Origin: Sanghuangporus weigelae
Lineage: Eukaryota > Basidiomycota > Agaricomycetes > Hymenochaetales > Hymenochaetaceae
NCBI GenBank assembly: GCA_033182465.1
Contig: CP137319.1
Coordinates: 2,542,001 to 2,606,000 of the forward strand
Length of the DNA stretch: 64,000 nucleotides
Direction of reading: 5' to 3'
The notes beneath the pieces were generated by a model. That model was given only the letters and a program-made list of their open reading frames with translations, had not been told where the DNA came from and did not search any database. Below are positions 1-10,020 of this stretch, piece by piece. The position numbers and the translations under genes were made by a program. How positions within the stretch are numbered: position 1 is the first letter of the stretch; every line of letters begins with the position of its first letter.

Positions 1-337
1 TCAAGATTGCTTCCGTCCTGACTGGAAGACCATGTGCTCTGGCCTGTGCTTCCCACTGCCTTCCTACTCAAGCAATGCACTTGGGCGGTCTCTGCAAACC
101 GGTTTTCACCCTCATTCAGTCCACGTCTTCCTTTCGCTGATTGATTGATGGGCTTCAGCTATCCATTCTCATCATTCTGACCATTCGACGTAGACTTGGA
201 AGCCCGTCTGGCACAAGACATTTAGGTTATTTGGTTTCCACGCGCCTTTCTTCCACTCCATTCGCCTTTATAAACGCCTCTTATGCCGTTCATGCCCCTC
301 CTCCAACCTGATCCTCCCCTGTGACGCCGTCTGAGCC

Positions 338-1917
338 ATGGCATTTCCTGCTGACGAGGTGAGCAAACGAAGGATTTTCAGGGGGAACGGTGGCTGATAG
401 GACGAATTCCTAGTCTAAGCTCGTCTCGATCTTTATTCAGACACTTTTGTATGGTAGGCAAGGTCTTCCTCGTCTCTTTCAATCGCAATTCATCTTCACC
501 TTGGCATCAGGGGCGTACACTGTTGTCTTCATCTTGACCGTCTGGGTCCTGTTATTCAAGCGAGCACCCCGAGAACCAATCAACAAGACGATGCTTGCAA
601 TTTCAATCGTCCTCTTTGTACTTGCGACGATGGTGGGTACTTGGCTTGGCTTTTCCCGGGAAGATAAGCTAATTTGAATTGGGCATCCAGCACATAGGAG
701 TCAACTACACTAGAATTATCAAGGCATTTATTACCCATAGGGATGCTCCTGGAGGGCCAGCGGCGTTCTTCAATCAGCTTTCCGAATTCACACAGATCTT
801 TGGCAGCACGATCTATGTGGCGCAAACTTTAGTTGGGGACGGCGTTGTGGTGTGTGCTTCCTCAGCTAGATGATGACATTGACGTTGACGGATGTCGACT
901 GACACCTTCCAGCTTTACAGGAGCTACCTCGTTTGGGAATGTAAATTTCGAGTTGTCGCATTTCCTTGTCTCCTCTTGCTCGGCAGCACAGGTCAGCTCA
1001 CCCTTCCTTTAACCAATTCACGAAAGTGTAATGGCATCTCCTGTAGTATGCGGCATTGGAATTCTGTATTCTTTTGCAAAGGTCGTGCCTGAAGCCGAAA
1101 TCTTTGTCAATGAACTTCAAAACTGGATCGTTTCCTTCTTTTCTTTGACTCTCGCAACGAATATAGTTTGTACAGGTAATAATGATATGCCAATCTTGTG
1201 CTACTACTGTTTCTGATTCTTGTGCTTCATTGATTTCGACAGCCCTCGTTGCAGCGCGTATATGGAAGCTGAATCGCTCCATCATGAACTTTGCCAGTCA
1301 TAGTTACAGGCCTATAATAATTCTCGTGATAGAGTCGGGCGCCGTATATTCGGTGACATTACTCGCACTTCTTATCTTGTACAAGGCACAGTCGTGGTTC
1401 CAGTATGTTCTTTTAGACGCGGTAAGCATCAATTCCCTCGCTTCTTGGATGCGAATATGCGCTCATATGGCCATGCTTCTACAATAGATATCTCCGATCG
1501 TCGTCAGTTCTTTTCTTCAAAATCAATCAAACTTGGGTGCTAACATTCAAGGCGCTTGCTTTTTCATGTTTCAGGGTCTCGTGTTTTCTATGATCATTGT
1601 GCGAATTGGCCTGGGAATCACATCAGTAGGAGGCCGAACGGTGAAGACTACGGATAGCTATTCCACGTCTCGCGACATGTCGAATCAAACACAATCACAA
1701 TCGAACGCATTTGGCAGGGTGCGCTTACAGTTCAGCCGCAGACATATGTTGAGTGGACAGGAAGAGTCTATCGAACTTGAGGAGAACGAGAGTGTTAAGG
1801 ACGAATCGAGACCAAAACTTGTGAGTCCAAATTAATTCTTCTTTCTGACAGAACGATCGACTCATTCTAACATTTGCTTTATAGACCTTCGTGGAGTCCA
1901 CGTCGTCAACAGTATGA
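338..1917 (+). CDS. Multi-pass (7-TM-type) membrane protein, Agaricomycete-expanded family, copy 1
   Basis: The model has ten exons: 338-358, 414-453, 511-632, 691-849, 913-991, 1047-1175, 1243-1421, 1488-1502, 1575-1820 and 1885-1917. All introns are GT-AG and about 50-80 nt long. The exon lengths sum to 1,023 nt (340 aa). The start (MAFPADE) lies in the same position as that of the paralogue at 2110-3397, and exon by exon the two proteins align. Visible blocks are LLYGAYTVVF, FVLATM, APGGPAAFF, LYRSYLVW, GSTGVCGIGILY, FFSLTLATN, IESGAVYS and GLVFSMIIVRIGLG. They give about seven hydrophobic segments and then a hydrophilic, Ser/Glu-rich tail of about 70 residues. Proteins of this layout are common hypothetical membrane proteins in mushroom-forming fungi. 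Their function is not established, and receptor-like roles are only speculative. The last two exons are the least certain part: reading through the donor at 1821 would stop at 1835 instead. Confidence 0.85.
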
Positions 1918-2109
1918 TTGTTATACTGCATTCCTATGCATGATAGAAAATGTTTCTTCTAGTTTTGTTGACATCATACAGGTTCATAACTGCATTTTTG
2001 TATCGTTACACTATCTGTACAACCGTAGAGCCAAAAGGCTTCCAAGTAATACAAGTAATATTGACCATAATCTTCCTGTCGTAGTTCATTTCCGACCATC
2101 GATAGGCAT

Positions 2110-3397
2110 TTAAACGGCATCATTGATTGTGTCGACTTTCTGATCCGAGTTAGATCGCATACGCGACATCCTTATGGCGCTCGAGTCGACAAGTGCGGTC
2201 TCGCCATCCTCGGATGACACTCCCGTTATGATACGAAGCATGATCACAGTGAATACAATTCCCTGGCATGCCCAGTTACATGCAGAATTAAGAAATAGAA
2301 CTGAGAAATGCTCACGACAATAGGCGACACGGCATCCAGAACGACGTATTGGAACCAGGAATCAACATTATAAAGGATGAGCAGGGCCATGAGCGTAGCT
2401 GAGTAAAATGCTCCCGACTCGACGATGAGTAGCATGATCGGGCGTAGCTTCCGTACACGGAATGAAAGACGCTTGCGGTTGATGGACCATACACGGTATG
2501 CAACCAAGGCTGATGAGACAATGTATTAGAATACTCAGAAACAGATGTTAGAAGCGCGCGTACCAGTGCAAATCACGTTCGTTGCAAAAGTCATGGAGAA
2601 GAACGATGTGATCCAATGGGATAATTCGACCACGAAAATAGAGGCCTGTGGTACCACACGCGCAAAGGAATACAAAATGCCAATGCCAGTAGCTATAGTG
2701 TATTAAGTACATAATATCTTTGAAATGCATAGATACATACCTGTGCTTCCTAGTAGGCAAACAAAAGGGAATGCGACTACCCAAAGATTTCGTCCCCAGA
2801 CGAGATAACAACGATAGAGCTTCGAACTCTCAGCATTTGCTCTGAATCCTAAGTAAGGAGCTTGAATGACGTACAACCATGGAATCTCCAATCAGGGTCT
2901 GAAGAACATAAAGCGTGCTCCCAAACATTTGCGTGAACTCCGATAATTCATTAAAGAATGAGGCAGGTCCACCGGGAGCATTCTCGAAATTGATGAAGGC
3001 TTTGATGATCCGCGTAAAGTTCACCGCGACATGCTATAAGTTTACTTTGAGTATGAGAGAAGAAACATGAGAGTTTATATGCTTCTGTACCATTGTCGCG
3101 ACGACGAACATCAAGAGGGAAATACACAGCATTGTCCTGCGAGGCGGTTGACCGCCCGGGCGATTCCATAGCATATAATAGGTCGCCACAAAGAAGAGCA
3201 CAGAATACGCGCCTGTCCAAGCCACGAAAGATCAACGGAAATGCTAAGATCGGACCTATCGCAGACGATACTGACCATAAAGGACGGATTGAACGAAGAT
3301 CGATACTAGTTTGGACTGCCACAACGATAATTACTAATGTCAGATCAACTGATCCCGTGTAAAGGTAATCACGTACCTCTTCCGCTGAGAACGCCAT
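2110..3397 (-). CDS. Multi-pass (7-TM-type) membrane protein, paralogue copy 2
   Basis: The model has eight exons, read right to left: 3397-3377, 3315-3276, 3212-3091, 3033-2875, 2819-2741, 2692-2564, 2509-2316 and 2262-2110 (897 nt, 298 aa). Exons 1-6 have exactly the same lengths as those of the gene at 338-1917 (21, 40, 122, 159, 79, 129 nt), which shows a common ancestor. The protein starts MAFSAEESKLVSIFVQS and keeps the blocks VLYGAYSVLF, FVVATM, APGGPASFF, LYRCYLVWGR, FATN, VESGAFYSATLMALLILY and GIVFTVIMLRI. The tail is shorter and different (it ends DTINDAV). The intron that splits DA|ISPIV in copy 1 is absent here. The two genes converge, with only about 190 bp between their stop codons, so their 3' UTRs probably overlap. 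The function is unknown. Confidence 0.85.
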
Positions 3398-3751
3398 GGT
3401 GATTTCGGGACTCCTATCGAAACCTAGTGGGAGAAGCTAGGCAGGAAGAGGCCTTGGTTGCACGGAGTGATGACCATGATCGAGCGGGGTGTTATTTATC
3501 GAGTCCTTCCTGGCATGTGGAGTCTGGATTTACGACGTCCCGACGAAGTTTGATGGACAGGTCGTCTTCTATTCCCTATCGGGGCCGTCCCTGGCCGATG
3601 CCGGACATGACTTTCTCTGATATGACGGTTCATTCACGCGGTCTCTCGGAATCAAAATACGATTGAATTGATTGTCCATACTTTAGTTACTTACACGTGG
3701 CGTCACGGACGTATAACACGTGGTGTCACGCTCTCAGCTTACAATAATAAA

Positions 3752-4247
3752 TACAGTAGAACCTGTGCATAAGAATACCGGTGATTAAGAGTAACCTGAG
3801 GTTAAGAACAGATTTTCAAAACTACGGGTTCGGTAGGCAGGAAATTCAGGGTCCAATAAGAATATTTTTTAAGTCGGCATATGGAATACACTTTTTCTTC
3901 GGAAATTCCTAATGGGAGGTGATCAGGTGATGCATTCTTACCATATTTGGTATGTATGTGAGGCCTGTACTTTCTCCGCTAGACGTAATTGATAATTTCG
4001 GACTCTTGTCCAACCAAAATAATGAATATTAACAACATAAGCGACTAAAGTGCAAGATCTCCAATGGTTGCTCTTATCCTCCCTTCTTTGTCTCGCTTGT
4101 CAGGTTAGAAATCGGGCTGGATAATTTCCGGATTTGGCTATGATGTAATATTTTTTGATTATATAATGTCGCAGTTTGGAATAACCTGGCGATAAGAATG
4201 CTTTTCGTGTCCACCGGGGAGCATTCTTATCCACAGGTTCTACTGTA
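3752..4247. mobile_element. TA-flanked MITE with pogo/Tc1-mariner-like terminal inverted repeats
   Basis: The left end (TA then CAGTAGAACCTG, from 3752) and the right end (CAGGTTCTACTG then TA, to 4247) are inverted repeats of roughly 25 bp, flanked by TA as in Tc1/mariner-pogo insertions. Inside are further degenerate repeats of the terminus (around 3774-3800, 3945 and 4180-4210) and no transposase frame. The right-hand 110 bp resemble 49536-49655, so this is a small repeat family. It is about 490 bp long and non-autonomous. Confidence 0.75.
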
Positions 4248-5314
4248 CAACACAACATATATTTTATTCAAGTCGCTCTGTCGCTTACTATTCGTGTGGT
4301 CTTTACACCCGCGTTCGTCCACTGTAATTTACATGAGAATGTAGCGATTGCTGCAAGGACTGATGCGCTTCAAGACGTCCGGTCTGCGGGCAATGTTGGA
4401 ATGGGTCGAGTTCGGTAAGTCAAATGGCAACGTTCATACTTACATTCATCGTTATCAATGTTGCTCCAAGTCGCTTACGAAATGATATACGTGGCAGCCG
4501 TGCTTGTACAGACTTTATTTTACTTCGTTCGACGATCTTAGGCGCGTTTTCATCACGAGTAATGATTCCTACGAGTGATTGGAGATGGCTCGGGGTTTCA
4601 TAGCAAACAGTTCAAATATTGAAGTGGTAAGCGGAGATTGCTCCGGCTTGCGAAGCAGAACCGGCTGCGTCATCTGTTTCTGCGATCAATTTCCAGACTA
4701 GCAGGTCGGTCGGATTCACCGTGATCTCAGCTCATTGGAGCCCATTATCTTCGTTCGGCATGTCTTTGTGGTTCTGCATATGCATGAAACGGAGCTTATT
4801 TTGGAGCTATATATAATAGCATGCACTCGGCAAGCAACAGCACTACAGTTCTCAAGCAAGTCGGCGCCGAAATTTATGCAGGTCATGTCTCGGAGAAAAA
4901 AATAAATACGTTTTGGCCGTGGCTTCGCAACTGCCTTTATGTTGCGTTTAAAAATAGCTCTCCGCGCTGCGGATGCAAGATCAGAAGAACATGCTATCCA
5001 AACGGGGTGTTGTCGCAATATTTGTATCTCTGGGCATAGATAGACACCAGCAGTTGGTGAACAAAGACTCGTCGCATGACCAAACATCACCAAAGTGGGA
5101 GTAAGTCCTTCACCCAAATTATCCGGAGAAGCATTCTTATGTTTTCCGGAAGATGCGCCAGCAAATTCTAGCCATCGGTATCTCCTCGGTAATTTGCAGA
5201 CTCGCTAGATTTGCCATCCGAAGAGTATCCCAACTTCGGGATTGAACTTCAGCGGCTTCAAGTTGGGAAGAAAAATCGGTCATCGCCAGGTAGTATTCCT
5301 GCATGATACTTGCC
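4248..5314. other. Intergenic region upstream of the GH7 gene
   Basis: I see no convincing gene here. The open frames present are short, lack family resemblance and overlap on both strands. The final few hundred bases before 5315 presumably hold the cellobiohydrolase promoter. Confidence 0.5.
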
Positions 5315-5322
5315 TATATAAA
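5315..5322 (+). promoter_or_regulatory. TATA box of the GH7 cellobiohydrolase gene
   Basis: TATATAAA lies about 53 nt upstream of the chosen ATG at 5375. That is a normal distance for a fungal TATA box and a short 5' UTR. It supports starting the protein at 5375 rather than at the in-frame upstream ATG at 5303, which would place the start before the TATA box and bury the signal peptide. Confidence 0.65.
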
Positions 5323-5374
5323 CAGCTCTACTTGCGACAAGGCCTTCATCGGTTCAACAACCAAGGTTTACATC

Positions 5375-6812
5375 ATGTTCCGCGCTGCAGCTCTGTACTT
5401 CTTCACTCTTCTCGCTGTTGCCCGCGGCCAACAAGCCGGCACGCTTACAGCAGAGACTCACCCGTCGCTCTCCGTCCAACAATGCACTGGAAGCGGAAGC
5501 TGCACGAGTCAGTCCCGATCGATTGTCCTTGATTCAAATTGGCGCTGGCTTCATGATGTGGATGGATACACCAATTGCTACACTGGAAACACTTGGGACG
5601 CGACTCTCTGCCCTGATGGTGCAACCTGCGCTCAGAACTGCGCTCTCGACGGTGCAGACTATGAGGGTACCTACGGCATTTCGGCATCCGGCAACCAGCT
5701 TTCGCTACAGTTTGTGACCCAGTCGGCACAAAAGAACGTCGGATCTCGTGTGTATTTGATGGAAGACGAGATTACATACCAGATGTTCAAGTTGAAGAAC
5801 CAGGAGTTCACTTTCGATGTCGACATGTCGCAACTTCCATGTGGTTTGAATGGAGCGCTCTACTTCGTACAAATGGATGCGGATGGCGGTGCGTCGCGAT
5901 TCCCAACGAACAAGGCAGGCGCGAAGTTCGGAACTGGATACTGTGACACACAGTGCCCGCAGGACATCAAGTTCATCAACGGCGAGGCATGTAATTCCAT
6001 CGCCTTAATGCAATTTCATAAGTCAAAGTACTAACTGGCTTCGGACTTCTGTTCAGGCAAACGTCGAAGGCTGGGAGCCGTCGGCTAACGACCCGAATGC
6101 GGGGTCAGGGTCGTACGGCACCTGCTGTGTTGAGATGGATGTCTGGGAAGCGAACTCGATGGCTGCTGCCGTAACGCCTCATTCATGCACTGTAACGGAA
6201 CAGACTCGGTGCTCGGGCACGGATTGTGGTGAGGGTGATGATCGTTACAGCGGCATCTGCGACAAAGATGGATGCGACTTTAACTCGTTCCGTATGGGTG
6301 ACCAGTCCTTCCTGGGTCCGGGTTTAACTGTTGACACAACTCAGACGATCACGGTCGTCACTCAGTTCCTGACCTCGGACAATACGACGACGGGCACTTT
6401 GTCGGAAATCCGCCGCCTCTACGTACAGAACGGACAAGTGATCCAGAATTCGAAGGTCAACATCCCAGGCATGGATGCATACGACTCCATTACCGACGAT
6501 TTCTGCAACGCCCAGAAGGAGGCTTTCGGTGACACGAACTCGTTCGAACAGATGGGTGGACTTCAGTCCATCGGTGATGCGTTCGACACTGGTATGGTTC
6601 TCGTAATGAGTGTCTGGGACGACCACGCTGTCAATATGTTGTGGTTGGACAGTGACTACCCGACAGACGTGGCCGCTACAAACCCAGGTATCGCTCGTGG
6701 CAATTGCTCCACCTCGTCTGGCGCGCCGGATGACGTCGAGTCTGCGAGCGCAAGCGCAACGGTCGTCTTCTCCAACATCAAATTTGGTGATATCGGCTCC
6801 ACGTTCCCTTGA
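5375..6812 (+). CDS. cbhI: GH7 cellobiohydrolase, secreted, catalytic domain only
   Basis: The enzyme is a reducing-end cellobiohydrolase that releases cellobiose from cellulose and acts outside the cell. There are two exons, 5375-5986 and 6057-6812 (455 aa). The N-terminus [18 protein letters not shown] is a signal peptide, with predicted cleavage before QQAG. Family marks in order are the opening [15 protein letters not shown], the cysteine-rich region with TGNTWD and [27 protein letters not shown], and the catalytic ExDxxE (EMDVWE), with E230 as likely nucleophile, D232, and E235 as acid/base. C-terminal blocks are [18 protein letters not shown] and [14 protein letters not shown], which fit cellobiohydrolases better than GH7 endoglucanases. 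The protein ends directly after the catalytic domain, with no Ser/Thr linker and no CBM1, so it cannot anchor to cellulose through a CBM. The intron 5987-6056 appears to begin with GC. Confidence 0.95.
5987..6056 (+). other. Apparent GC-AG intron in the GH7 gene
   Basis: The reading frame (GE|A NVEGW) is kept only if the 70-nt intron begins GCATGT after GAG and ends TTCAG. Using the nearby GT two bases further in (after GAGGCAT) would shift the second exon out of frame. A branch-point-like CTAAC sits about 25 nt before the acceptor. GC-AG introns with a strong AG|GCAAGT-like donor are a known minor class. Confidence 0.75.
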
Positions 6813-7184
6813 TTCCGCCTCACCGATATGTATTTTTGGTGCTTGGCCTGAAAAACTTTCCATTTTACGTTTTGGCTCAAGTGAAGCGTGGATGTAGATC
6901 GTGTAATAACATGCCTTAAATCTGTCAATTTAATACTTATTTGCCCAATCTCCTGGACTGAAACGTTGCCAGAGAACGCAATCTATACTATTGCTACATC
7001 GTGCTAAGCTACAGGATAGTGAAGCAAAGCGCAGCTGACGATGCCTCATCTCTATGAAGGAAACTCTATCTTTCTACGTGTCCGAATGTGAGGGCCAGCT
7101 TACATCCTCTAAACAAAATATACATTGCTCGTGCTCCGCTCCGACATGTTCCATTTAGCGCCTCCCTTATTTTGTGCATTGTGT
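6813..7184. other. Intergenic spacer between convergent genes
   Basis: This holds the 3' UTRs of the GH7 gene (+) and the DUF1275 gene (-). No further feature is visible. Confidence 0.5.
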
Positions 7185-8354
7185 CTATCTTGCAGGAGCA
7201 AACAACCAGAACAGAGCAATCAAAACTCGGAGACCTGTAGCGATACCGAACAGAGAAGCACTCCCAATATGATTGAGAAGTCCACGACCGAGCATACCAC
7301 CAAGGAAGAAAGCGAGAACAGCGAGAATTCGATGATCGCGCGACTTCACGTTTCTAAACTTCCACAGATCGGGGTCACCGATCAGTTCGCTCCATAATGT
7401 CGTTAATACGACTTGGTGAATCAAAGAAACGTGTATGTGAGTCATCCTCCGAGAGAGTCGCGGCGTACATGTGACGTACCAGTAGCTCCGAAATGCGAAG
7501 GTACTCGCCTTGCCATCACTCCCTGCAAGCCCATACTTGCACTCACAAAGGCGAGAGAGACAAAGCTCAATGCGTTCTCCCAGGAGTCTCCTCCGCGCGA
7601 CATCGCAGTGCTCAGTTCTCCGCTTTTCCAAATCGTCAGTGCAGCCGCCATCGTAAGCAAAGCTTGTAAGAGCGTGCCAAGTGTGAGCCATGCACGTGTG
7701 TTTGAGCCCATGCGATCCCCGCAACGCGCCATATATCCGCCAGTGAGGTAGGACAGCAGAGAGACGAGTGCTTGTTGGTCTGCCTTAACGAACGTGAAGT
7801 TCGCATAGCTAGAAGTGATAAACCGACCGACAGCAACGGCGAGCTGGACAGTGTTTCCCGTCTGAAAACCGCACCATAGTAATACTGCAGCGAATGGAAC
7901 GGAATTTCTGAAGGAAAAATCACCTGTATCAGCAGAAAAGTACGGTAGAATAGCTCGTGCTTGAGACCCACATAAATCCAGACATGAAACAGAAGCACCA
8001 TAGTACGAAGGTAACTCGACCAGGATGAACATCCTCCATGAGATACTCGACAGAAAATGACCTATACCATAGCGAGGCTATGCGCTGTTTTGTGGTGATT
8101 GGGGTCGGGAGGGTGACGGAGGATGCTGATGCTGATGCTGAGCGAGAGGCCGAAGCATACGTTGTCAAAGCGGGCTCCTCCTTTAACTCTTGTTTGAACT
8201 CGTTTTCATTAGGTGCAGCACTAGAAGGTCGAGAAAGAGTACGTTGAGTCTCGTCTATCATGGCGAAAAGCGCAGTAAGAGGCCAATGAAGTGGGTCGTC
8301 GACCAGATTTGAGCTTCTAGACGGGACTTGACGTTCCAGTCCTGACAGGCGCAT
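7185..8354 (-). CDS. DUF1275 (YoaK-like) membrane protein
   Basis: There are three exons, 8354-7972, 7907-7480 and 7411-7185 (1,038 nt, 345 aa). The protein has a hydrophilic N-terminus of about 100 residues with a Ser/Ala-rich run. The membrane core follows: FVLWCFCFMSGFINSVPF, CGFQTGNTVQLAVAVGRF (the family's QTGN motif), LLSYLTGGYMAR, AWLTLGTLLQALLTMAAAL, MGLQGVMARR, FGATVVLTTLWSELIGDP and two C-terminal helices ending WLFAPAR. Spliced this way the domain is complete, at the usual length of about 220-230 residues. DUF1275 proteins occur in bacteria and fungi, and their substrate or role is unknown. The ATG at 8354 was chosen because the frame upstream has only a TTG. An additional upstream exon cannot be excluded. 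Confidence 0.87.
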
Positions 8355-10020
8355 TACATACGTAGTAAGAGATCTATGTTTCAATCAATCCTTGGCCACA
8401 ATTATGCGCTCTTTGTGATTGGATAGCCAAGAACTTCTGTGTCTTGTTCGTACCCTCGTTGCTCAAAATAGGCAAGATAATGGAAGATCGCAACTCCAGC
8501 GGAGCCCTCTTTGTTCATCGGAGTGAAATAAGCGGTGGTCAAGAAATGCGGTGTTCACGACACAAACGGACTTGGCGCGACGGTTTTAGTTTGAACGATG
8601 GCAAAATCGAGTAAGGAAGCGGAATTAGCGAGATGGTAGAGATGATGATTGGTCAAGGTATGTCGCCAAGCTCTTGACTCAGAGATAGCAAAGGGCCAAA
8701 TATTCAGTGCTGGCGACGTAGATCGAGGCGATGAACGGAACATAATAAAAAGCGCATCGGGTTATCTGCCAGAAGAAACGCCTATATTGCGATCTTGAAC
8801 CTCACTCTTTGAGGATATGAGCTGAAGAACAGAGCTCACTCAAGGTGCCAAACGATTAAGTACTGGCGACTAAATCGTACATGAGTGAAGAGACCAAGTG
8901 AGGCAGTCCCGACTCGAACCGCTCTGGTTACGTAATCCTCCATCCATCTCTTGGTCTTGGGTTTCTGCCTCTTTTGTCACTTGATCATCAGCTTCCGAGT
9001 CTATGAAGCTGCGGATTTCTCCTTGTACTTGCCTACCAAGCGCATCCTTTCGCCAAGCACGTTCTTTACATCATGGCAGTATCGAACGGTGCTATATGGT
9101 GGTGCTGCGGCGAAGCCGTACTTGCTCTCGTGAAATGTGGGGGCATAATGAATTGGAATGGAGCGGTAACGCCACCATCTAAAGAGGTGTCTTCATCAAT
9201 CGATTCCACGGGGAAGCTTACACCCTCCATGGAGCTATGCAGATATTTGCTCACGAGGTCTAGACCAAGTGATTTAAATCTGCAAGATGAACTCTCGACA
9301 GAGGGCTGCCATTAATATTGTTTGCAGGTGCCAAGTCACCGTCATGGCAGATCATTTGATTATCTGCGTTGTATATTATTACCTTACAGATTACGCTGGC
9401 TCTTTCCTCGTGCTGACAGTCCCCATCAGACCTCTGACGTGACATTTACTTTGGCTTTGGGGAGTTATATGAAGTCGTAAATCGGTCCTTAGATAGCTCA
9501 ATTACATTAGACTGTCTGGACTGGTCAACTGGGGGGAGCTCGCCATGCTTAGCCACTGCTTTGTCGTACCTGCCTCTTATTCTGACATAGAGATTTGTCT
9601 GCCAATGCTATAGCTATACAGCTGTATCAGTCAGTCAAAAGTTTTGTCTTGGCAACATTCTCATAGGCAGATCGTCTCCTCCCCAAGGAATAAATCTGAG
9701 TAATAATGGAGACATCTATGGCATACTTTCGCTCTTGGCTTTGTTTCAATGTGTAATTGCCAATTGTGAAATTACTTTGGTGTGATGCATTGGATTGGTT
9801 CCAGATTCTAGAGACAAGGATGGAAAGTGGTGAATAGTCAGAGAGAATCAGAGTCTGCTCTCAGGTCTATCATAAGTACAGCAGCCTTTTGAATTTCTTG
9901 TCGAAAGTTATCTTGCTCTTCTTACTAACAAGTGCTGGACTGGTTTTTTTATTGTCGTTATTTCGTCTTCATGCACTCCTTCAGATGAGCTCTTGCCACG
10001 TTGAAGAGTAAGACTAAAGC
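8355..10020. other. Gene-poor spacer
   Basis: I found no frame with family resemblance or a credible exon chain on either strand. It marks the boundary between the left gene island and the repeat block. Confidence 0.45.

Noticed and set aside
4716-5117. 133-codon minus-strand frame upstream of the GH7 gene
   Set aside because: No domain, no splice-supported extension, and it lies in the likely promoter region.
5303-5374. Upstream in-frame ATG for the cellobiohydrolase
   Set aside because: It precedes the TATA box and would place 24 non-hydrophobic residues before a perfect signal peptide.
8895-8960. tRNA-like B-box (GGTTCGAGTC on the minus strand)
   Set aside because: The bases around it do not form a T-stem, and no acceptor stem or A-box at the right distance could be found.
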